40,222 nucleotides of DNA from Bordetella parapertussis (GTDB taxonomy: Bacteria; Pseudomonadota; Gammaproteobacteria; Burkholderiales; Burkholderiaceae_C). This document shows positions 8,562-20,137 of this stretch, in pieces. A program made the translations under genes and the position numbers. Each line of letters begins with the position of its first letter. Position 1 is the stretch's first letter. The notes beneath the pieces were generated by a model that was given only the letters and a program-made list of their open reading frames with translations, did no database searches and was not told the origin of the DNA. The stretch lies in assembly GCA_945901225.1 (NCBI GenBank), contig CAMDKR010000004.1, positions 1-40,222 of the forward strand, in the 5' to 3' direction.

Positions 8562-9473
8562 TTAGGTGACACGCAATTTGTCGATGATGCCATTGAGCGC
8601 ATCCAAAGAGCCAAAAGAAATAGCGACTTCGCCCATTTCCTCCATGCGCCCGTGACGCTTGACGGTTTTTTTAATTCGGATTTCCACTTGGGCGGTGAGC
8701 AAATCGGCCAACTCTTCTTCCACTCTCTTCAAGTCACGCGACTTTTCTTTTTTAGGTTTTTGCGCCACCAAAGAAAACTCTGCGCTGATTTTTTTTGCCA
8801 AGCTTTCGGCTTCACGCACTGAGAGTTTTTTTGCGCTGATCTGGTTGGCGGCCGTGATTTGGGCGGCTTTGTCGAGGGACAACAAGGCTCTGGCATGACC
8901 CATGTCTAAGTCGCCGGCCATCAACATGGTTTGCACTGGATCGGCCAAGTTAAGCAAGCGCAAGAGGTTGCTGGCTGCACTGCGTGAGCGTCCCACGGCT
9001 TGCGCGGCATCTTCATGCGTCAAACCAAACTCTTTGATGAGGCGTTGCAAACCTTGCGCCTCTTCCAAAGGGTTGAGGTCTTCACGTTGGATGTTCTCTA
9101 TCAAGGCCATGGCCGCCGCGGCTTGGTCGGGCACATCACGTACCAGCACCGGCACCTCGCTCAAACCCGCCAGTTTGGCGGCACGAAAACGTCGCTCACC
9201 AGCGATGATTTCGTATTTACCTGCGTTGGCACCTGCAGCTAAACGGCGCACCAAAATCGGCTGCATGATGCCCTGCGATTTGATGCTCTCGGCCAGCTCG
9301 TACAAGCTGCCTTCGTCCATGCGGGTGCGTGGCTGGTAGACGCCCGCCACCATGACATCGAGTGACAGCTTAGAAGGTGCGCCGTCGTCTGCTTTGCTGG
9401 GCAGGTCACTGGCGGTAGGGCCGAGCAAGGCCTCCAGTCCGCGGCCCAGTCCTTTGATTTTTTTGGTCACCAT
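8562..9473 (-). CDS. parB: Chromosome partitioning protein ParB
   Basis: A 303-residue ParB/Spo0J, a CTP-dependent clamp that loads at parS and spreads along DNA. The N-terminus KKIKGLGRGLEALLG is the ParA-interacting segment. The CTP-binding core shows YQPRTRMDE, EIIAGERRFRAAKLAGL and ALIENIQREDLNPLEEA. The helix-turn-helix that reads parS contains THEDAAQAVGRSRSAASNLLRLLNL. The C-terminal dimerisation domain starts around VEEELADLL. The ATG at 9473 has AGGA just upstream; the in-frame TTG at 9491 overlaps the parA stop and is less likely. It lies 14 bases after parA. Three parS sites lie 1.5-2.7 kb away in the same gene cluster. Confidence 0.97.
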   Translation of the reverse strand: MVTKKIKGLGRGLEALLGPTASDLPSKADDGAPSKLSLDVMVAGVYQPRTRMDEGSLYELAESIKSQGIMQPILVRRLAAGANAGKYEIIAGERRFRAAKLAGLSEVPVLVRDVPDQAAAAMALIENIQREDLNPLEEAQGLQRLIKEFGLTHEDAAQAVGRSRSAASNLLRLLNLADPVQTMLMAGDLDMGHARALLSLDKAAQITAANQISAKKLSVREAESLAKKISAEFSLVAQKPKKEKSRDLKRVEEELADLLTAQVEIRIKKTVKRHGRMEEMGEVAISFGSLDALNGIIDKLRVT

Positions 9474-9487
9474 GCTTGTCCTGTGGG

Positions 9488-10285
9488 TCAAAAAGTTTCG
9501 AATCGCACGACCAGCTCTTTGGCAAAGTCGATGAAGGCGACGCTGCCTTTGGCGCTGGGGTCAAACACCACGCAAGGCAAGCCATAACTGGGCGCTTCGG
9601 CCAAGCGCACATTGCGCGGGATTAATGTGTTGAACACCTTGTCGCCAAAATGCGCCTTGAGCTGATCGCTCACCTGCATTTGCAAGGTGATGCGGGGGTC
9701 GAACATGACACGCAACAGCCCGATGATTTTCAAATCATGGTTGAGGTTGGCGTGTACCTGTTTGATGGTGTTGACCAAGTCGGTCAAGCCTTCCAGGGCA
9801 AAGTATTCGCACTGCATGGGCACGACGACGCCGTGCGCTGAACACAAGCCATTGAGGGTCAGCAAAGACAGCGAGGGCGGGCAGTCGATAAGCACAATAT
9901 CGTACTCTGCATCAACTTCTTGTAACGCAAGTTTGAGTCTCATCTCGCGCTGCTCTAAGCTGACCAACTCCACTTCAGCGCCCGCCAGTTCTCGGTTGGC
10001 ACCTAAGACATGGTATTTGGCTGCATTGGGCTTGGCTGCTGCCTCGCCCCACTGGCTGCTGACACGGGCTTGCGCAATGGTGCTCTCGCCCAATAAAACG
10101 TCATACACGGTGTGTGCCAACTGGCGCTTGTCCACGCCCGAGCCCATGGTGGCATTGCCTTGCGGGTCCAAGTCGACCATCAGTACGCGCTGACCAATGG
10201 CGGCCAACGCGGCTGACAAATTCACCGTGGTGGTGGTCTTACCGACGCCACCTTTTTGGTTGGCAATGCAAAAGATTTTGGCCAT
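9488..10285 (-). CDS. parA: Chromosome partitioning ATPase ParA (Soj-like)
   Basis: A 265-residue small ParA/Soj-type ATPase without the N-terminal DNA-binding domain of plasmid ParAs. The deviant Walker A KGGVGKTTT is at residues 10-18, Walker A' VDLDPQGNAT at about 37-46, and Walker B VLIDCPPSLSLLTLN. It binds DNA non-specifically as an ATP dimer and, with ParB, moves origin-proximal parS DNA apart. It starts 2 bases after the stop of the LysE-family gene and is followed by parB, so rsmG/LysE/parA/parB may share transcripts. Confidence 0.97.
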   Translation of the reverse strand: MAKIFCIANQKGGVGKTTTTVNLSAALAAIGQRVLMVDLDPQGNATMGSGVDKRQLAHTVYDVLLGESTIAQARVSSQWGEAAAKPNAAKYHVLGANRELAGAEVELVSLEQREMRLKLALQEVDAEYDIVLIDCPPSLSLLTLNGLCSAHGVVVPMQCEYFALEGLTDLVNTIKQVHANLNHDLKIIGLLRVMFDPRITLQMQVSDQLKAHFGDKVFNTLIPRNVRLAEAPSYGLPCVVFDPSAKGSVAFIDFAKELVVRFETF

Positions 10286-10287
10286 GT

Positions 10288-10902
10288 TTATTTACTCAAG
10301 ACAAGTTTCAAACCAAAGGCAAGCAACAAACCTGCGCCTAATTTTTGCAAACCACGGCCTAGCCATGGGCGCTGTTGGAGGCGGGTAGACAGCTGTGCTG
10401 CCAACACACACAGCACCAAGCCATAGATGAACGTCAAGGCCGCCACCGTCAAAGCCATCACGCCAAAAGTCCAAAGGCCAGCATGTGCTTGCGGGTCGAT
10501 GAACAAGGGGAAAAAAGCCATGTAGAACATGATGGCCTTGGGGTTGAGCAAGGTAATCCAGATCGATTGTCGAAAATAGTGACCCACTGCGATGTTGATG
10601 ATGGGCTCGTCACCCGCCTTGGCGGTCCACAATTTGTAACCCACATAAGACAAATAGGCCGCACCCAACCATTGCAGTGCCTGGAAAAACTCAGGCTGGG
10701 CAGCCAAGACCGCAGCCACGCCCGCCACCGCGGCCCACATCAACACTTGGTCACCCGCCATCACACCCAAGGTGGCTGCCAAGCCGCCGCGCAAGCCACC
10801 CTTGGCGGTTGACGTCAACAGGGCCAAATTACCTGGGCCGGGAATGGCCAAAAAAACAATGACTGCCAGCACAAAGGCAGGGTAGTCAGCAACTCCAAAC
10901 AT
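10288..10902 (-). CDS. LysE/RhtB-family amino acid exporter
   Basis: A 204-residue inner-membrane protein with six hydrophobic segments, typical in length for LysE/RhtB. The N-terminal motif AIPGPGNLALLTSTAKGGLRGGLAATLGVMAGD and the central TLLNPKAIMFYMAFFPLFIDP are the two family hallmarks. These proteins export amino acids or homoserine lactone-like compounds by proton exchange; the substrate cannot be told. The ATG at 10902 has AGGA just upstream, and the frame further upstream runs through the parS site and is not credible. Its place between rsmG and parA breaks the usual mnmG-rsmG-parA-parB order, though this insertion is not rare in Burkholderiales as far as I recall. Confidence 0.88.
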   Translation of the reverse strand: MFGVADYPAFVLAVIVFLAIPGPGNLALLTSTAKGGLRGGLAATLGVMAGDQVLMWAAVAGVAAVLAAQPEFFQALQWLGAAYLSYVGYKLWTAKAGDEPIINIAVGHYFRQSIWITLLNPKAIMFYMAFFPLFIDPQAHAGLWTFGVMALTVAALTFIYGLVLCVLAAQLSTRLQQRPWLGRGLQKLGAGLLLAFGLKLVLSK

Positions 10903-10968
10903 GGTTAATCCTTTTGCAGGGAGGGCAGAGTGTAAGGCACACCTTGCAGATTTGCGCCGAAATCTGAT

Positions 10969-10984
10969 GGTTTCACGTGAAACA
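10969..10984. promoter_or_regulatory. parS site 1 (one mismatch)
   Basis: GGTTTCACGTGAAACA matches the canonical parS TGTTTCACGTGAAACA at 15 of 16 positions, and the 14-base palindromic core is perfect. It lies between the LysE-family gene and the end of rsmG and is a likely ParB loading site. Confidence 0.9.
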
Positions 10985-10994
10985 ACCGCCACCC

Positions 10995-11651
10995 TTAAGG
11001 TGTTTGGATGGGTTTTAGGGGTCGCATCCAGATCAAGCATCGTTGCGCATCAAGGTCTGGGACAGACAATGGTTGTATTTCTGCCAAGTCGATATCGGGA
11101 GGCAAATGGCTGATCTCATCCTCCGGGATCACGCCCTTCATGGCCATCCACCAACCACCGGGCGCCAAACACGCACGCGAACTGAGCACAAAGTCGGCCA
11201 AAGAGGCATAGGCGCGCGAGCTCACAACATCAAATGTCTGGCTCAATGACTCAACCCTAGCGTGTTGTGCTTGCAGATTTGCCAAGCCCAAAGCATGGGC
11301 TGTGCTTTGAATAAATGCGGTTTTTTTGGCAACGGCGTCAACCGCCAGCACCTTGAGCTCGGAACAAACAATGGCCAAAATCACCGAGGGCAGGCCGCCG
11401 CCCGCGCCCACATCTAAAAGGTTTTTGGCCAAAGGCGCCTTCTCTTTCAAAGGTCGCACCACCGCCAAACAATCCAACACATGCTGCGTCAACATCTGCT
11501 CTGGGTCCTTGACCGCCGTCAGGTTGTAAACCTGATTCCATTTTTGCAAAAGATATATATAGGTCAAGAGCTGCTGCTGCTGGGTGTCCGAGAGGCTCAA
11601 GCCCAGAACCTCAGACCCACGACGAAGACGCTTTTCTAGGCCAAGACTCAA
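10995..11651 (-). CDS. rsmG: 16S rRNA (guanine527-N7)-methyltransferase RsmG (GidB)
   Basis: A 218-residue class I methyltransferase that makes m7G527 in 16S rRNA. The N-terminal helix region [34 protein letters not shown] is highly typical. The SAM-binding loop is [18 protein letters not shown] and the later motif [14 protein letters not shown] carries the conserved Ser-Arg-Ala. The start is a TTG at 11651 overlapping the mnmG stop (TTGA), which implies translational coupling; no other start gives the full N-terminus. Loss of RsmG gives low-level streptomycin resistance in other bacteria. Confidence 0.95.
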   Translation of the reverse strand: MSLGLEKRLRRGSEVLGLSLSDTQQQQLLTYIYLLQKWNQVYNLTAVKDPEQMLTQHVLDCLAVVRPLKEKAPLAKNLLDVGAGGGLPSVILAIVCSELKVLAVDAVAKKTAFIQSTAHALGLANLQAQHARVESLSQTFDVVSSRAYASLADFVLSSRACLAPGGWWMAMKGVIPEDEISHLPPDIDLAEIQPLSVPDLDAQRCLIWMRPLKPIQTP

Positions 11652-13603
11652 GCGGCCGCCTTGCCGCTGCCTGAAAATTGGCCCATGCGGGCGCGGCGCA
11701 AATGCACCAACAGCAAAGAAATGGCAGCGGGCGTAACGCCGGAAATGCGCGATGCTTGACCCAAGGTTTCTGGCCGGTGCTTGTCTAATTTTTGTCTGAC
11801 CTCGACGCTCAGCGCCCCAATGGACAAATAGTCGAGGTCGGCAGGCAGCGCCATGTTTTCGTAAAGCGCTGCACGCTCAACCTCGTCGTTCTGGCGGTTG
11901 ATATAGCCAGCGTATTTGGCCGCAATATCGATTTGCTCGATCACTGTTTCACGTGAAACATCATCCAAGGCGAGGATGTCGGCCGACACAAAGCGTCCTC
12001 CATCCAAGCCCATCAGGTCGGCATAGGCCACTTGCGGGCGACGAAGCAAATCGGCCAAACTGTACTCATGGTCAATGGCCTTGCCCAAAACCCGCTCGGA
12101 TTCCGCCGCAGCAAGGTTGGCAGGGCTGACCCACAAAGACCGCAGGCGCTGTGTTTCACGTGAAACAGCATCACGCTTTTGGTTGAATTTATCCCACTGC
12201 TCGTCACCCACCAAGCCCATATTGCGCCCGGCCTCGGTCAGGCGCATGTCTGCGTTGTCTTCCCTTAATTTAAGGCGGTACTCTGCGCGACTGGTGAACA
12301 TGCGGTAAGGCTCGACCACGCCTTGGTTTACCAAGTCATCGACCAATACACCTAAGTAGGCCTCATCACGCCCAGGCGTCCAAGCGGGCAGCCCTTTACA
12401 GAGCAACGCTGCGTTCGCGCCAGCATACAAGCCTTGCGCTGCCGCCTCCTCATAACCCGTGGTCCCATTGATTTGCCCAGCGAAAAACAAGCCCTGGATC
12501 GCCTTGGTTTCAAAGCTGCGCTTGAGTTCACGTGGGTCAAAAAAGTCGTACTCAATCGCATAGCCTGGGCGCAATATGTGGGCGTTTTCAAGACCCGAAA
12601 TCGAACGCACCAGCGAAAGCTGAACATCAAACGGAAGACTGGTAGAAATACCGTTGGGGTAATACTCGTCGGTGGTGAGCCCCTCGGGTTCCAGGAAAAT
12701 TTGGTGACTGGCTTTGTCAGCGAAGCGGTTGACCTTGTCTTCTACGCTCGGGCAATAGCGAGGGCCAACACCATCGATCTTGCCTGTGAACATGGGGCTG
12801 CGGTCAAAGCCGGAGCGAATGATGTCGTGGGTGCGCTCATTGGTGTGGGTGATCCAGCAAGGCCGCTGTTCGGGGTGCATGTCAGCGCGGCCCATGAAAC
12901 TGAAGACGGGCATCAGCGGCGACTCGCCGCCCAGCATGCCGTCACCCGCTTGTTCGCTGCACTTGGAAAAATCGATGCTGCGCCCATCAATGCGTGGCGG
13001 GGTGCCCGTCTTCAAACGCCCTTGCGGCAAGCGAAGTTCTTTCAATCGGGCCGAAAGTCGTCCAGCAGGCGGGTCACCTGCTCGACCCGCAGCATAGTTA
13101 TCCAAGCCCACATGGATTTTTCCATCCAAAAAGGTGCCGGCGGTTAAAACCACGGTTTTGGCGCGAAAGCGTATACCAACTTGCGTGATAGCGCCCACCA
13201 CCCTTGAGCCTTCCAACATCAGGTCATCAACCGCTTGTTGAAAAAGCCACAAATTGGGCTGGGTTTCCAGGCGGCGACGTATCGCAGCTTTGTAAAGAAC
13301 GCGGTCAGCTTGGGCCCGGGTAGCGCGAACCGCTGGGCCTTTGGATCGGTTCAAGATGCGAAATTGAATTCCTGCCACGTCGGTCGCCAAGGCCATGGCG
13401 CCACCCATGGCGTCCAGCTCTTTCACCAAGTGACCCTTACCTATGCCGCCGATGGACGGGTTGCAACTCATTTGACCCAAGGTTTCGATGTTGTGGGTCA
13501 ATAGCAAGGTGCGGCAACCCATGCGAGCTGCAGCCAAGGCCGCCTCGGTACCTGCGTGTCCACCACCCACCACCAACACATCAAAACTGTCTGGGTAAAC
13601 CAT
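11648..13603 (-). CDS. mnmG: tRNA uridine 5-carboxymethylaminomethyl modification enzyme MnmG (GidA)
   Basis: A 651-residue FAD- and NADH-dependent enzyme. With MnmE (encoded at 22490) it modifies U34 of tRNAs that read split codon boxes. The N-terminal dinucleotide motif [19 protein letters not shown] is at residues about 11-29. Family signatures follow: [34 protein letters not shown] and [20 protein letters not shown]. The C-terminal helical domain that binds MnmE and tRNA ends with [18 protein letters not shown]. Two parS sites are embedded in the C-terminal half and both read as Val-Ser-Arg-Glu-Thr. The gene is followed by rsmG with a 4-base overlap and diverges from the gene at 13690. 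Confidence 0.98.
   Translation of the reverse strand: MVYPDSFDVLVVGGGHAGTEAALAAARMGCRTLLLTHNIETLGQMSCNPSIGGIGKGHLVKELDAMGGAMALATDVAGIQFRILNRSKGPAVRATRAQADRVLYKAAIRRRLETQPNLWLFQQAVDDLMLEGSRVVGAITQVGIRFRAKTVVLTAGTFLDGKIHVGLDNYAAGRAGDPPAGRLSARLKELRLPQGRLKTGTPPRIDGRSIDFSKCSEQAGDGMLGGESPLMPVFSFMGRADMHPEQRPCWITHTNERTHDIIRSGFDRSPMFTGKIDGVGPRYCPSVEDKVNRFADKASHQIFLEPEGLTTDEYYPNGISTSLPFDVQLSLVRSISGLENAHILRPGYAIEYDFFDPRELKRSFETKAIQGLFFAGQINGTTGYEEAAAQGLYAGANAALLCKGLPAWTPGRDEAYLGVLVDDLVNQGVVEPYRMFTSRAEYRLKLREDNADMRLTEAGRNMGLVGDEQWDKFNQKRDAVSRETQRLRSLWVSPANLAAAESERVLGKAIDHEYSLADLLRRPQVAYADLMGLDGGRFVSADILALDDVSRETVIEQIDIAAKYAGYINRQNDEVERAALYENMALPADLDYLSIGALSVEVRQKLDKHRPETLGQASRISGVTPAAISLLLVHLRRARMGQFSGSGKAAA
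11945..11960. promoter_or_regulatory. parS site 2 (perfect), inside mnmG
   Basis: A perfect TGTTTCACGTGAAACA. In the mnmG frame it encodes Val-Ser-Arg-Glu-Thr (in the segment [11 protein letters not shown]). It is about 7.8 kb from dnaA's start, well within the distance at which parS sites cluster around origins. Confidence 0.96.
12152..12167. promoter_or_regulatory. parS site 3 (perfect), inside mnmG
   Basis: A second perfect TGTTTCACGTGAAACA, 207 bases from site 2. In the mnmG frame it again encodes Val-Ser-Arg-Glu-Thr (segment [11 protein letters not shown]). Confidence 0.96.
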
Positions 13604-13689
13604 AAATCCTTTGGAAGAAAACCGACTATTTTATGCGCCGACCTTCAATGACACAATGCTCATGCAAGAACTTCATTTGACGGCAACTT

Positions 13690-16982
<3,293 letters not shown>

Positions 16983-17020
16983 TCAATTCACTGTGCACAA
17001 AGCACAAAAGGGATAAAGCA

Positions 17021-18127
17021 TTAAATGCGCATGGGCATAACAACGTACTTGAAATTGGGGTTTTCAGCCATGGTGACCAACACCGAGCTGTTGGAATCTG
17101 CCAACTCCATGCGAACCATGTCTTGGGACATATTGGTCAACACATCGATCAGGTAAGTGACATTGAAACCAATCTCGATACTGTCGCCGTTGTAATCCAC
17201 TTCAATTTCATCGACAGCTTCTTCTTGCTCGGCATTGCTGGCTGCCACGCGCAACATACTGGTATCAAGATTGATGCGAACACCCTTGAATTTATCGCTG
17301 GTCAAAATGGCTGTTCGCTGCAGCGTATTGAGCAAAGTCACACGGCCCAAAGTAACTGCATTTTTATGGTTCTTAGGAATGACGCGGTTGTAGTCCGGAA
17401 ACTTGCCCTCCACCAACTTGGTGACAAATTCCTTGCCCTCAAATTTAAACTTTGCCTGGTTATTGGCAAATTGCATGTCGATCATGCCTTCTTTGTCGCT
17501 GAGTAAACGCAGCAACTCCAACACCGTTTTGCGAGGCAAGATTACTTCTTGTTTGGGCACTTCCGACTCAAGAGTCGCCGAGGTGTAAGCCAAGCGGTGG
17601 CCATCGGTTGCGACCAGACTGAGTTGTTTGCCTTCCGCGACAAACAAAATACCGTTGAGGTAGTAGCGTATATCGTGGACTGCCATCGCAAAAGAGACCT
17701 GATGCAGCAACTCTTTCAATGTTTTTTGCGGAATACTGAACATGGGTCCAAAACTTATCGACTCTTGCACCAAAGGGAAGTCTTCTGCTGGCAAGGTTTG
17801 CAAGGTGAAACGGCTCTTGCCACTTTTGAGGATCAATTTTTTTTGTTGCGACTCAAGACTGACGGTTTGATCGCTGGGCATGGAACGCAAAATGTCCATC
17901 AGTTTGCGAGCACCCACCGTGGTGGTGAAGTTTGCGCCGTCGCCACCCAGATCTGCCTCGGTGCGGATTTGAATTTCCAAATCGCTGCTGGTGAGCTGAA
18001 CCGATTGCGGCGTTTTTTGAATCATCACATTGGCCAAAATAGGCAAGGTGTGACGACGCTCAACAATACCCACCACCGATTGCAAAGCAGCAACAATGTT
18101 TTCTTGACTCGCTTTCAAAACAATCAT
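17021..18127 (-). CDS. dnaN: DNA polymerase III sliding clamp (beta subunit)
   Basis: A 368-residue beta clamp, the ring that tethers polymerase III to DNA. The N-terminus MIVLKASQENIVAALQSVVGIVERRHTLPILANV is the canonical opening. The C-terminal NPNFKYVVMPMRI is the conserved end that forms part of the peptide-binding pocket. Length is normal. It lies 244 bases after dnaA, and that gap holds DnaA boxes and a candidate unwinding element. Confidence 0.98.
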   Translation of the reverse strand: MIVLKASQENIVAALQSVVGIVERRHTLPILANVMIQKTPQSVQLTSSDLEIQIRTEADLGGDGANFTTTVGARKLMDILRSMPSDQTVSLESQQKKLILKSGKSRFTLQTLPAEDFPLVQESISFGPMFSIPQKTLKELLHQVSFAMAVHDIRYYLNGILFVAEGKQLSLVATDGHRLAYTSATLESEVPKQEVILPRKTVLELLRLLSDKEGMIDMQFANNQAKFKFEGKEFVTKLVEGKFPDYNRVIPKNHKNAVTLGRVTLLNTLQRTAILTSDKFKGVRINLDTSMLRVAASNAEQEEAVDEIEVDYNGDSIEIGFNVTYLIDVLTNMSQDMVRMELADSNSSVLVTMAENPNFKYVVMPMRI

Positions 18128-18371
18128 GTCATCCTCTTCTTTTAATTTCTTTATATTTCAATAGTGGTAGTAGATAAGGGCCATCAACTTCTGTGGAAAA
18201 GCGTATTTTCCACTTTTATTTCAAGGACTTGATGACCGTTTAACCATGTGTGAAACGGGTAACAAAGCTGCATCACCAAAAGGGATAACTTTTCAAAACG
18301 GCCCCAGCATGTGGATAACTCATGGCTTATGCCAAAACTGTGCACAGGGTTTGCAAGGTAATTCAATGGTT
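18128..18371. other. dnaA-dnaN intergenic region, probable replication origin (oriC)
   Basis: A 244-base non-coding gap between dnaN and dnaA. It contains a perfect DnaA box TGTGGATAA at 18310-18318, a consensus box TGTGGAAAA at 18192-18200, a one-mismatch box TTTTCCACT at 18206-18214 and a weaker TGTGTGAAA at 18247-18255. The boxes at 18192 and 18206 form an inverted pair with 8-base arms around GCGTA. AT-rich sequence lies at 18139-18162. Genes point away from here on both sides. Combined with the boxes upstream of dnaA, this supports an origin, possibly split into two parts around dnaA. Confidence 0.75.
18139..18200 (-). other. Candidate basal unwinding system: DnaA box, GC cluster, DnaA-trio, AT-rich element
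   Basis: Read on the minus strand, the order is DnaA box TTTTCCACA (18200-18192), a GGCCC cluster (18182-18178), CTACTACCACTA (18173-18162; 3'-GAT GAT GGT GAT-5' on the other strand), then an A/T-rich run to about 18139. This is the order described for bacterial basal origin elements in which DnaA filaments form on the trio strand. The 18-base gap between box and first trio may be longer than in characterised origins, so this is a prediction. Confidence 0.5.
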
Positions 18372-19784
18372 TTATCCTTTGAGTGTTTGTTCAAGCACAT
18401 GCAATTGCTGATTGAGATCGCTTAAAGTTTGTCTTTCAGCCGAAATCTTTCGAACTGCGTGCAAAACCGTGGTGTGGTCGCGCCCGCCAAACAATTCACC
18501 AATCTCTGGCAAGCTTTTTTGGGTCAACTCTTTGGCCAAATACATGGCAATTTGGCGCGGTCTTGCAATGGAGGCGGGACGCTTCTTGGAATACATGTCC
18601 GCGACTTTGATTTTGTAATAGTCTGCCACGGTTTTTTGAATGTTTTCAACAGAAATTTGTCGGTTTTGAATCGATAACAAGTCTCGCAGTGCGTCTCTGG
18701 CGAGTTGAATCGAGACATCTTTTTGGTTAAATCGGGAATAGGCCAAGATTTTACGCAAAGCACCTTCTAATTCGCGAACGTTAGAGCGCACATTTTTAGC
18801 CACAAAAAACGCGACTTCCTCCGGCATGTCGGCACCTTCGTTGCGCGCCTTGGCAATCAAAATAGCCACCCGCATCTCGAGTTCAGGTGGCTCAATCGCA
18901 ACGGTTAATCCAGAGTCAAAGCGAGAAACCAACCGTTCGTGGATGTCTGTCAAGCCTTTGGGGTAGGTATCGCTCGTCATCACAATGTGCGATTTTTTGG
19001 TCAGCAGTGCCTCAAAAGCGTTGAAAAACTCTTCTTGTGTACGGTCTTTATTGGCAAAAAACTGCACATCATCAATCAGCAGCAAGTCCAGCGAGTGGTA
19101 ATACTGCTTGAACTCGTCAAAGGTTTTGCGTTGATAGGCCTTGACCACATCAGAAACAAATTGCTCGGCATGGATGTACAACACCTTGGCGTCAGGTCGG
19201 TTGACCAGCAGTTGGTTGCCCACGGCGTGCATCAAATGGGTTTTACCCAAACCCACGCCGCCGTAAATAAATAAGGGGTTGTAAAGCTGGCCGGGCACAT
19301 TGGCCACATGCATCGCCGCGGCACGTGCCATGCGGTTGGCGGTGCCTTCGACCAAGTTATCAAAACACAAGCTGGTATTGATGCGGTTTTTAAAACCTTG
19401 TAAGCCTGTATCGGCTGAAGAGGCCATGGCAGGGGATAAATCTTCCGGCTCAGTCAATATACGCGGCGCAGCAGGGCGCGCAGGGGCTTCTTTGGGCGCC
19501 AATAAAAAATCAATTTGTATCGCCTGCCCATAGAATTGCTGAAGCAAAGTCGCGAGACGGCCCGCGTATTGGGCGCGAATCCAGTCAAGCTTGAATCGGT
19601 TCGCGACCTCGATGTGAATTCGAGAAAAGTCGTCAGACAAAGAGGCGTTGAGTGGTTTTATCCAGGTATTGAACTGCTGTTCTGGCAACTCTTGCGCCAA
19701 TTGGTCTACACAGGCTTGCCACAAAGCCTGACCTGCGTCAGGACTTGGCGGTGTTGAACCATGGATAGGAGGGAGATTATTCAA
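18372..19784 (-). CDS. dnaA: Chromosomal replication initiator DnaA
   Basis: A 470-residue DnaA. Domain I ([25 protein letters not shown]) is at the N-terminus, followed by a linker rich in Pro and Ala. The AAA+ domain has Walker [17 protein letters not shown], Walker [10 protein letters not shown] and sensor regions. Domain IV ends with the box-binding helix signature [37 protein letters not shown]. The only in-frame start before domain I is a TTG at 19784 with poor Shine-Dalgarno sequence, so initiation may be kept low; a nearby ATG at 19789 is out of frame. DnaA boxes within 75 bases upstream suggest autorepression. Confidence 0.97.
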   Translation of the reverse strand: MNNLPPIHGSTPPSPDAGQALWQACVDQLAQELPEQQFNTWIKPLNASLSDDFSRIHIEVANRFKLDWIRAQYAGRLATLLQQFYGQAIQIDFLLAPKEAPARPAAPRILTEPEDLSPAMASSADTGLQGFKNRINTSLCFDNLVEGTANRMARAAAMHVANVPGQLYNPLFIYGGVGLGKTHLMHAVGNQLLVNRPDAKVLYIHAEQFVSDVVKAYQRKTFDEFKQYYHSLDLLLIDDVQFFANKDRTQEEFFNAFEALLTKKSHIVMTSDTYPKGLTDIHERLVSRFDSGLTVAIEPPELEMRVAILIAKARNEGADMPEEVAFFVAKNVRSNVRELEGALRKILAYSRFNQKDVSIQLARDALRDLLSIQNRQISVENIQKTVADYYKIKVADMYSKKRPASIARPRQIAMYLAKELTQKSLPEIGELFGGRDHTTVLHAVRKISAERQTLSDLNQQLHVLEQTLKG

Positions 19785-19889
19785 AACATGACCATTCTGT
19801 GGATAAGCTCTATTTTAGGGGCCTCTAAGGCTGGTTTATCAAAAATTTATCCACAGACCCTAAAAAAACAGTTCATCAAATAACCCTCA

Positions 19890-19908
19890 CTTCATGCAAT
19901 GCATGAAG
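19890..19908. repeat. Perfect 19-bp palindrome upstream of the rpmH promoter
   Basis: CTTCATGCAATGCATGAAG has two exact 9-base arms around a single A. It is not followed by a T run on either strand, so it does not look like a terminator. It ends 5 bases before the predicted -35 of rpmH, the usual place for an operator. No binding protein is suggested by the sequence. Confidence 0.7.
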
Positions 19909-19913
19909 AAAGC

Positions 19914-19942
19914 TTGGTGACGACCTTTAATTGAGGGATAAT
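19914..19942 (+). promoter_or_regulatory. Probable sigma-70 promoter of rpmH-rnpA
   Basis: TTGGTG (19914-19919), a 17-base spacer and GATAAT (19937-19942, five of six matches to TATAAT) predict transcription from about 19949 and a leader of about 27 bases before rpmH. Confidence 0.5.
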
Positions 19943-19975
19943 CTTTGGTTTCCCCTATGCTTTTGGCTATATCAA

Positions 19976-20110
19976 ATGAAACGTACCTACCAACCCTCTA
20001 AAACCCGACGCGCTCGCACCCATGGCTTTTTGGTGCGTATGAAAACACGCGGAGGACGCGCAGTTATCAATGCCCGCCGAGCCAAAGGCCGCAAACGCTT
20101 GGCGGTTTAA
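19976..20110 (+). CDS. rpmH: 50S ribosomal protein L34
   Basis: A 44-residue highly basic protein, [20 protein letters not shown] followed by [24 protein letters not shown]. This matches L34 along its whole length. It lies in the universal rpmH-rnpA-yidD-yidC-mnmE order and diverges from dnaA. The ATG has only a weak ribosome-binding site. Confidence 0.98.
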   Translation: MKRTYQPSKTRRARTHGFLVRMKTRGGRAVINARRAKGRKRLAV

Positions 20111-20137
20111 GCTGTTGCATTCTGGCTTGCGAGCCAC

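Larger units (their letters stand above)
19785..19975. other. dnaA-rpmH intergenic region with DnaA boxes
   Basis: A 191-base divergent gap. Perfect DnaA boxes lie at 19798-19806 (TGTGGATAA) and 19847-19855 (TTATCCACA), facing each other across 40 bases. The second sits in A/T-rich sequence. A 19-base palindrome and a likely rpmH promoter follow toward rpmH. The region probably serves dnaA autoregulation, origin function or both. Confidence 0.7.

Noticed and set aside
18338-18347. TGTGCACA near the dnaA end as a further DnaA box
   Set aside because: It differs from the TTWTNCACA consensus at two positions and is a self-complementary octamer that occurs by chance.
19798-19855. The two facing DnaA boxes upstream of dnaA as a hairpin terminator
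   Set aside because: The arms are 40 bases apart and not followed by a T run; box identity explains the complementarity.
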